Shown here: piece by piece, positions 58,435 through 64,000 of the stretch | How the letters are laid out: the number at the start of each line of letters is the position of its first letter | Numbering within the stretch: position 1 is the stretch's first letter | Assembly (NCBI GenBank): GCA_041906465.1 | Contig: JAYRJE010000023.1 | Span: 1 to 64,000, forward strand | Length of the DNA: 64,000 nucleotides | Reading direction: 5' to 3' | DNA from: Didemnitutus sp041906465 | GTDB lineage: Bacteria; Verrucomicrobiota; Verrucomicrobiia; Opitutales; Opitutaceae | Made by a program: the position numbers and the translations under genes | The notes under the pieces: generated by a model | Told to the model about the DNA's origin: nothing | The model's database searches: none | What the model saw: the letters and a program-made list of their open reading frames with translations, nothing else

Positions 58435-59406
58435 TCAAGCGTCGTTTGGCGTTTCTTCGGCAGAAATTTTTCCGAGCGCCTCCAGGGCGGCTAAACGATC
58501 CATTTCGATCTGTTTGCGTAGCTCCTCGACCCCGGAAAACTTCCTCTCCGGTCGCAAGAAGCGCAGCCAGCGCACCGTCACGCGGTCCCCATAAGTGAGC
58601 GTCGTGGGTGTCAGCACGTGGACTTCCAAGCGTGGCGCCACCGTCCCGCTCTCGACCGTCGGGCGCAGACCGTAATTCGCCACGCCCGGCTGCATTCGGC
58701 CGTCCGGCCCGCTCACGGTGACGAGATAGACGCCGTAGCGCGGCGCGAGCCCGGGCTGCCAGGTCAGGTTAAGCGTGGGGAAACCAAGCGTGCGACCGAG
58801 TCGCTTCCCCTGCTCCACCGTGCCTTCCGCGAAATACGAGTAACCGAGCAACGCGTTCGCCGCTTCGATCTCGCCCGCCGCAATCAGCTCGCGGATGCGG
58901 CTGCTGCTGATCGGCGCGCCGTTGTGGTTCAGGCGCGGCGCGCTGTAGACGGCGAAGCCCGCCTCGCGCGCGGCGGCGATCAGCGTTGCCGTGTCGCCCT
59001 CGCGACCGCGGCCGAAGCGGAAATTCTCGCCGACGTAGACCGCTTCGAGTCCCGGAAAGGCGCGTTTGAGCAAGGCGACGAAATCACGCGCGGTCGTCGC
59101 GGCAAACTCGAGCGAGAACGGGTGTTCGACGATGAAGTCCAAGCCAAGCCGGCCGAGCTGCTCGCGTTTCATTTCACGCGACAGGATCAACGCCGTCGGC
59201 GTCTCCGGACGCAACACGGTGCTCGGGTGCGGCCAAAACGTGAGCACGCCAGCGCAACCACGTGCGCGCCGTGCCGAGTGCACCGCGGCTTCGATGACCG
59301 ATTGATGGCCAAGGTGCACACCATCGAACATGCCGATGGCGACGTGAACCGGACCGGCGGGCAGCGTCACCCGCTCGAGCGAGTCGAACTGCCGCGGCGC
59401 GTTCAC
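58435..59406 (-). CDS. ribF: Bifunctional riboflavin kinase/FMN adenylyltransferase
   Basis: The 323-residue protein has the N-terminal FAD synthetase part (I-G-M-F-D-G-V-H-L-G-H-Q-S, with V-G-E-N-F-R-F-G-R-G-R and I-S-S-S-R-I-R) and a C-terminal riboflavin kinase part (R-T-L-G-F-P-T-L-N-L, Y-G-V-Y-L-V). It converts riboflavin to FMN and FAD. The GTG start at 59406 overlaps the truB stop as GTGA, so the two genes are coupled. Confidence 0.94.
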   Translation of the reverse strand: MNAPRQFDSLERVTLPAGPVHVAIGMFDGVHLGHQSVIEAAVHSARRARGCAGVLTFWPHPSTVLRPETPTALILSREMKREQLGRLGLDFIVEHPFSLEFAATTARDFVALLKRAFPGLEAVYVGENFRFGRGREGDTATLIAAAREAGFAVYSAPRLNHNGAPISSSRIRELIAAGEIEAANALLGYSYFAEGTVEQGKRLGRTLGFPTLNLTWQPGLAPRYGVYLVTVSGPDGRMQPGVANYGLRPTVESGTVAPRLEVHVLTPTTLTYGDRVTVRWLRFLRPERKFSGVEELRKQIEMDRLAALEALGKISAEETPNDA

Positions 59407-60134
59407 GAATAGGCGATGCGTGGCGCCGCCTCGAGGATCGGGATGAGGCGCTTTTCGAGCTCCGGCAGCGGCATCGCTTCGATGTCGGCCAGCGTCGTGC
59501 ATTGCGCGATGGTGAACTTGCCGCTGCCCGTGCGACGCAGCCCGGAGAGGTGCGCGCCGCAGCCAATTTTTTCGCCGAGATCGCCCGCGATCACACGAAC
59601 GTAAGTGCCCTTGGTGCAGGCGAGGCGGAACTGGATCTTCGGCGACGCAAAGCCGAGCAGGTCGAACGCGGCGACGCGGATGAAACGCGGCTCGCGCTCC
59701 ACTTCCTCGCCTTCGCGTGCTTTCTTGTAGAGCGGCACGCCGCCGATCTTCACCGCGGAAAACATCGGGGGCGTCTGGTATTGGTCGCCCATGAAGCCCT
59801 TCATCGCCTCGCGAACTTGCGCTTCGGTGAGCGGCGGCACGGGACGCGTTTCCATGATCTCCCCCTCGGCGTCGAGCGTGTTGGTCTTCGCGCCGAGCGT
59901 GATCTCGCCCTCGTAAACCTTGTCTTCGCTGATGAGGTATTGGGAAATCTTGGTGGCTTTGCCAACGAGCATGACGAGCAACCCGGTCGCGAGCGGATCG
60001 AGCGTGCCGGCATGGCCGATGCGCTGGATCTGGAATTTCCGGCGGAGGCGATAGACGACGTCGTGGGACGTCATGCCGGTGGGCTTGTCGACGAGCAGGA
60101 CGCCCTCGACTTCTTTGGGTGGACGGAGGCTCAT
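59403..60134 (-). CDS. truB: tRNA pseudouridine(55) synthase
   Basis: The 243-residue protein has the catalytic block G-H-A-G-T-L-D-P-L-A-T-G-L-L (Asp nucleophile), plus D-K-P-T-G-M-T-S-H-D and C-T-K-G-T-Y-V-R. It makes pseudouridine 55 in the T loop of tRNAs. It overlaps the DHH phosphoesterase gene by four bases. Confidence 0.95.
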   Translation of the reverse strand: MSLRPPKEVEGVLLVDKPTGMTSHDVVYRLRRKFQIQRIGHAGTLDPLATGLLVMLVGKATKISQYLISEDKVYEGEITLGAKTNTLDAEGEIMETRPVPPLTEAQVREAMKGFMGDQYQTPPMFSAVKIGGVPLYKKAREGEEVEREPRFIRVAAFDLLGFASPKIQFRLACTKGTYVRVIAGDLGEKIGCGAHLSGLRRTGSGKFTIAQCTTLADIEAMPLPELEKRLIPILEAAPRIAYS

Positions 60135-61132
60135 TTGGCTTTGAGGGCGTCGACTTCCTGCAATCGCTGCGCGAACGCCGCGACGAGTTTCGGATAGAAC
60201 GAGGACAGCGTGTCGGGAAAATTCAAGCCGGCCGCACTCGCGTGGCCGCCGCCGTTGAATTTCGCCGCGATCGAATCCATGCGGTAGATCGCATCCTGAG
60301 CGCGGAGGCTGGCCTTCATCACGCCGGGGCGCTCCTCGATCAGTGCGCCGATGGCGACGCCGTCGAGCGCACGTGCATAATCGACGAGACCTTCGGTGTC
60401 TTCAACGGTCGCTCCGGTCTGCTCGAAGATGCCTTGCGGGAGAATGCCGATGCAGACGCGGCCGCCGCACTCGAGCTTCAGCGAACTGATGAAATGTTGC
60501 AGCAGCTTCAGTTTCCCGAGCGACTCACGCTCGTAGAGTTCCTGGCCGGCCTGCGCGGGATTCGCGCCGCGCGCGAGGAGTTCGCCGGCGAGCGTGAAGA
60601 CGCGCTGCGACGTCGAGGCGAAGCGGAACTGACCGGTGTCGGTCATGATGCCGGTGTAGAGTGCCTGCGCGGACACGGCGTCGATCGGGATGCCAGCGTC
60701 GAGGAAAAGGCCCGCGAGCACTTCGGCGGTGGCGGCGCTCTTTGTGTCGACGAAGTTGTGGCGCGCGAACCCGACGTTCGACAGGTGGTGATCGAAGCAG
60801 CCGAAGGCATCCGCGTAGAGAGCGCGCGTGCGGTCGCCGGCGCGATTGTGGTCGGCGCAGTCGGTGAAGACCGCGAGACGGCCGTCATGCTCGATGTGGT
60901 CGCGCTGGAAGAACGGCGTGTCGCCGAGCAGGAACTTGATGCGACGCGGGACAGGATCGGGATTGATCGCGATCGCGTCGATGCCGCGCGCGCGCAGGGC
61001 GCGGGTCAGCGCGACCTGCGAGCCGATGCAGTCGCCGTCGGGACGCTGGTGGCCGATGACCGCCACGCGCTGGCCGGAGAGATCCCGCAGGAAATCGGCG
61101 AACTGCGCCTTGAACTCCGGATAGTAACTCAT
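60131..61132 (-). CDS. DHH-family phosphoesterase (NrnA-like oligoribonuclease/pAp phosphatase)
   Basis: The 333-residue protein has a DHH domain (G-H-Q-R-P-D-G-D-C-I-G-S, T-D-C-A-D-H-N-R, C-F-D-H-H-L-S-N) and a C-terminal DHHA1 domain with a G-G-G-H-A-S-A-A-G motif. NrnA-like enzymes degrade short RNAs and 3'-phosphoadenosine phosphate. It lies between rbfA and truB, as often seen in this operon. Confidence 0.93.
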   Translation of the reverse strand: MSYYPEFKAQFADFLRDLSGQRVAVIGHQRPDGDCIGSQVALTRALRARGIDAIAINPDPVPRRIKFLLGDTPFFQRDHIEHDGRLAVFTDCADHNRAGDRTRALYADAFGCFDHHLSNVGFARHNFVDTKSAATAEVLAGLFLDAGIPIDAVSAQALYTGIMTDTGQFRFASTSQRVFTLAGELLARGANPAQAGQELYERESLGKLKLLQHFISSLKLECGGRVCIGILPQGIFEQTGATVEDTEGLVDYARALDGVAIGALIEERPGVMKASLRAQDAIYRMDSIAAKFNGGGHASAAGLNFPDTLSSFYPKLVAAFAQRLQEVDALKAK

Positions 61133-61485
61133 TCCGGCTTCTTCCCTTGCTTGTCGAGTTCGTCGATCAGGCTCTCGATGCGCACGGCGCGCTCGCCGGA
61201 GGCGTCGTGATGAAACGTCAGCGTGGGCACGTGGCGCATCACGACGTTCTTCGCGACGACACCGCGAATCTCGGTGAGTTTCGATCGCAGCCAGCGGCCC
61301 ATCTTCGCGATCTCGTCCGGGTCCGAACCCACGACCGAGTAATAGATCTTCGCCTCGCGGAGATCGCCGGTGACGTCGGCACCGGCGATGGTCAGGCGCG
61401 TGGCCTCGCTTGTGTAGCGCTTGCGCAGATAGGCGCTGATTTCGCGCTGCAGCAGCTCGTTGACGCGGAGAAGTCGGTTGCTCAT
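61129..61485 (-). CDS. rbfA: 30S ribosome-binding factor A
   Basis: The 118-residue protein is a KH-like fold. M-S-N-R-L-L-R-V-N-E-L-L-Q-R-E-I and A-K-I-Y-Y-S-V-V-G match RbfA, which helps mature the 16S 5' helix in cold. It overlaps the next gene by ATGA and follows infB after 49 bases. Confidence 0.93.
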   Translation of the reverse strand: MSNRLLRVNELLQREISAYLRKRYTSEATRLTIAGADVTGDLREAKIYYSVVGSDPDEIAKMGRWLRSKLTEIRGVVAKNVVMRHVPTLTFHHDASGERAVRIESLIDELDKQGKKPE

Positions 61486-61534
61486 GGCGGGCTGGCGGGA
61501 TGGAACCGAGAGCCGAAGGAGGTGCGGCGCCCGG

Positions 61535-64000
61535 TTAGAGCGACGCGCGCACCTTCTGGATCTCGAAGCACTCGATCTTGTCGCCGGGCTGGTAGCCGTC
61601 GAAGCCGTCGAGGCGGATGCCGCACTCGAGGCCGGCACGGACTTCGTTCGCGTCGTCCTTGAAACGGCGGAGCGTGCCGACCTTGCCTTCGAAGACCGAC
61701 TCCTTGCCGCGGCGGACGCGGGCGGAGATGTTGCGGTTGATCTTGCCCTCGGTGACGAGGCAGCCGGCGACGAAGCCGTGCGAAATCGGGAACACCTGGC
61801 GGACTTCGGCGACGCCGAGCTTGTTCTCCTTGAGATCGGGCTCAAGCAGATCGGCCATCATCTCTTTCACGCGGTCGCCGAGTTCGTAGATGATGTTGAA
61901 GTGCTCAATGGTGACGCCGTGGTGCTTCGCGAGCGGCGTGACGCCGTTCTCCTGCTTCGTGTTGAAGCCGATGATGACGGCCTTCGCGGCGCTGGCCATG
62001 AGCACGTCATTCTTGGTGACGATGCCGACGTCGGCCGAGACAACATCGAGCTTCACTTTGGCGCTCTTGATGCCTTCGAGGACGCTGCGAACCGCTTCGA
62101 CGGAACCGTAGACGTCCGACTTGAGGACGACCTTCAGCACCTTCTCCTGCGTCGCGGCGATGTTGGCGAAGAGCGCGTCGAGCGAAGTGTCCTTCGGCGC
62201 GGCAGCAGCGGTGACCGCTTCCTTCTTCAGCTGATGCTCGGCGTCTTCCGCCAGCTTCTCGGCCTCACGGGCATTCTTCACCGCGGAGAATTTCATGCCG
62301 CTGTCCGGCGTGCCGGACCAGCCGATGACACGCACGGGCGCGGACGGCGGGGCTTCCTTCACGTTGGCGCCGGCGTCGTCGAACATCGCGCGGACCTTGC
62401 ACCAGTGCGGGCCGCAGACGAGCGCGTCGCCGACGCGGAGCGTGCCGCGCTGGACGATGACCGTCGCGAGCGGGCCGCGACCGACTTCGACCTCGGACTC
62501 GATGACCACGCCGCTGGCTTCCGCCTTCGGGTTGGCCTTGAGGTCGAGGACTTCGGCTTGGAGGAGAATGTAGTCGAGGAGTTCGGTGATGCCCTGGTTC
62601 TTGATCGCCGCGACCGGCACGGTGATGACGTCGCCGCCCCAGTCTTCAGGGGCGATGTTGCGCTCCTGCATCTGGCCCTTCACGCGATCGAGGTTCGCGC
62701 CCTTCACGTCCATCTTGTTGACGGCGACCATGAGGTTGACCTTGGCGTTCTGCGCGTGCTTCAGCGCCTCGTCGGTCTGAGGCATGAAGCCGTCGTCGGC
62801 CGCGACGACGAGCACCGCGATGTCGGTGACGTTCGCGCCGCGCGCACGCATCGCCGAGAAGGCGGCGTGGCCGGGCGTGTCGAGGAAGGTGATTTTCTTG
62901 CCGTTGTGCTCGATCTGGTAAGCGCCGATGTGCTGCGTGATGCCACCGAACTCGCCGGCGGCGACGTTGGCCTTGCGGATGGCGTCGAGCAGCGAGGTCT
63001 TGCCGTGGTCGACGTGGCCCATGATGACCACGACCGGCGGACGCGGCGCGAGATTCTTGATGTCTTCTTCGCGCGCCTTTTCTTCGCGCGATTTTTTCTC
63101 CTCTTCCTTCTTTTCCTTCGGGCTGACCTGCGGCTGTTCGCCGCGGTGTTTGATGTCGAGGAGGAACCCGTGTTTCTCGGCGAGCTTGTTGGCCACCGCT
63201 TCGTCGATCGACTGGTTCATCGACGCGAAGATGCTCATTTCCATGAGCTCGGAGATCAGCTTGAACGGCTTGAGGCCGAGCGCGACGGCGAAGTCGCGGA
63301 CGATGATCGGCGGCTTGAGGTGAATGATCTTCACGCCGCCTTCTTCCGTCACGGTGACGGAAGAGACGGTCGGCGCGGCTGGCGGAGCCGGAGGGGCCTT
63401 GAATGCGGGCGGCGGCGGCGGCAGCGTGGGCGATGATCCCGGGCGCGCGGCAGGCGCCGGCGGAGGCGGCGGCATGTTCGGGGCTTTCGCGACGGGCGCA
63501 GGAGGAGGCGTCGGCGCGGCTTTGGCGATCGGCGCGGGGGCCACAGGAGCCGGCGCAATCGGTGCAGGCTTCGGTGCAAAAGCAGGAGCGGGTGTCGCCA
63601 CGGGAGCGGGCACGGATGCAGGAGACGCCGGGCGCGGAGCGACGGGCGGCGGCAGCGGAGCGGCCTTGAAGACGGGCGGGGCGACCACGGGAGGCGGAGC
63701 CTTCGGAGCAGGCGCGACCGGCGCCGCAGGTGCGGGTGGCGGCGCAACCGGCGCGGGTGCAGCCGCGGCGGCGGCGGCAGCCTTCGCGGCAGCGGCAGCT
63801 TTCGCCGCTTCCTCTTTTTCGCGCGCGACATCTTGCGCGCTCTTCACGAAGACCCCGGCGGGCAACTTCACGTGCGGAACCGTGGTCTCGCTCGCGACGG
63901 CGGTCTCGACCGCGGCGGGCGCTGACGGCGCAGCTTCAGCGGCGGCGGCTTTGGCGCCCCAATGCTTCTCGATCTCGTCGTAGTAGATCTTGCTGACGGT
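61535..64000 (-). CDS. infB: Translation initiation factor IF-2, partial at the window edge
   Basis: The 821 visible residues run off the right edge without a start. After a long Ala/Pro-rich linker comes the IF2 N-domain (I-V-R-D-F-A-V-A-L-G-L-K-P-F-K-L), then the GTPase with G-H-V-D-H-G-K-T-S (G1), D-T-P-G-H (G3) and N-K-M-D (G4), followed by domains II, III and IV. IF-2 brings initiator tRNA to the 30S subunit. The low-complexity linker (about 63370-63830) is unusually rich in Pro and Ala. Confidence 0.97.
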   Translation of the reverse strand, partial: TVSKIYYDEIEKHWGAKAAAAEAAPSAPAAVETAVASETTVPHVKLPAGVFVKSAQDVAREKEEAAKAAAAAKAAAAAAAAPAPVAPPPAPAAPVAPAPKAPPPVVAPPVFKAAPLPPPVAPRPASPASVPAPVATPAPAFAPKPAPIAPAPVAPAPIAKAAPTPPPAPVAKAPNMPPPPPAPAARPGSSPTLPPPPPAFKAPPAPPAAPTVSSVTVTEEGGVKIIHLKPPIIVRDFAVALGLKPFKLISELMEMSIFASMNQSIDEAVANKLAEKHGFLLDIKHRGEQPQVSPKEKKEEEKKSREEKAREEDIKNLAPRPPVVVIMGHVDHGKTSLLDAIRKANVAAGEFGGITQHIGAYQIEHNGKKITFLDTPGHAAFSAMRARGANVTDIAVLVVAADDGFMPQTDEALKHAQNAKVNLMVAVNKMDVKGANLDRVKGQMQERNIAPEDWGGDVITVPVAAIKNQGITELLDYILLQAEVLDLKANPKAEASGVVIESEVEVGRGPLATVIVQRGTLRVGDALVCGPHWCKVRAMFDDAGANVKEAPPSAPVRVIGWSGTPDSGMKFSAVKNAREAEKLAEDAEHQLKKEAVTAAAAPKDTSLDALFANIAATQEKVLKVVLKSDVYGSVEAVRSVLEGIKSAKVKLDVVSADVGIVTKNDVLMASAAKAVIIGFNTKQENGVTPLAKHHGVTIEHFNIIYELGDRVKEMMADLLEPDLKENKLGVAEVRQVFPISHGFVAGCLVTEGKINRNISARVRRGKESVFEGKVGTLRRFKDDANEVRAGLECGIRLDGFDGYQPGDKIECFEIQKVRASL

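Overview
The window is a GC-rich chromosomal segment that looks like a member of the Opitutaceae (phylum Verrucomicrobiota). The reasons are the high GC content, secreted proteins carrying a V-x-L-x-P-F-x-V motif just after the signal peptide, several dispersed inverted-repeat families, a DUF4914-type protein, many secreted carbohydrate-active enzymes and an acidobacterial/verrucomicrobial-type orphan permease. The assignment is inferred from gene content only; no 16S gene is present.

Layout. 1-122: end of an IS3-family element whose terminal bases supply the stop codon of a truncated gene (120-611); an intact paralogue lies at 4045-5097. 799-16274: mixed housekeeping and carbohydrate genes (YkgJ-type Cys cluster, GH43, LysE, OsmC, ACT, ArsR, DUF4914, GH39, VOC, inositol monophosphatase, ADOP permease). 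16372-17026: GIY-YIG gene plus tRNA-Pro, tRNA-Arg and tRNA-Ala. 17213-19620: H1-like-tailed protein, DUF374 acyltransferase, an unknown and a ferredoxin. 19838-32722: a complex I operon in the order A-B-C-D-I-H-J-K-L-M-M-N, with no nuoE, nuoF or nuoG and two nuoM genes. 32736-33584: a lower-GC Mrr-like nuclease. 33785-43506: two very large secreted proteins (GH44 with Ig repeats; metalloprotease with NHL repeats). 43713-45725: TonB receptor. 46060-55933: sugar ABC importer, Gfo/Idh/MocA oxidoreductase, GPH-type symporter, AraC regulator, Zn-alcohol dehydrogenase and aldo/keto reductase, plausibly one sugar-use locus. 56386-58389: damaged hypothetical gene, divergent tyrosine recombinase and tRNA-Asp. 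58435-64000: ribF, truB, DHH phosphoesterase, rbfA and infB, the classic translation operon read on the minus strand.

The most unusual observation is inside the complex I operon. Five gene junctions (D/I, H/J, J/K, L/M, M/N) carry inverted-repeat elements from two unrelated families. In all five the insert is an uninterrupted small frame of 40-48 codons. Each starts at an ATGA or GTGA overlapping the upstream stop codon. Four end in a TGA overlapping the downstream start codon, and the fifth ends one base before it. The inserts therefore keep the translational-coupling chain intact. Three of them also rebuild a copy of the upstream GGAGG-plus-start block at their right end. Separately, the second NuoM lacks the transmembrane lysine (Leu220 in its place) that the first NuoM keeps (Lys230).
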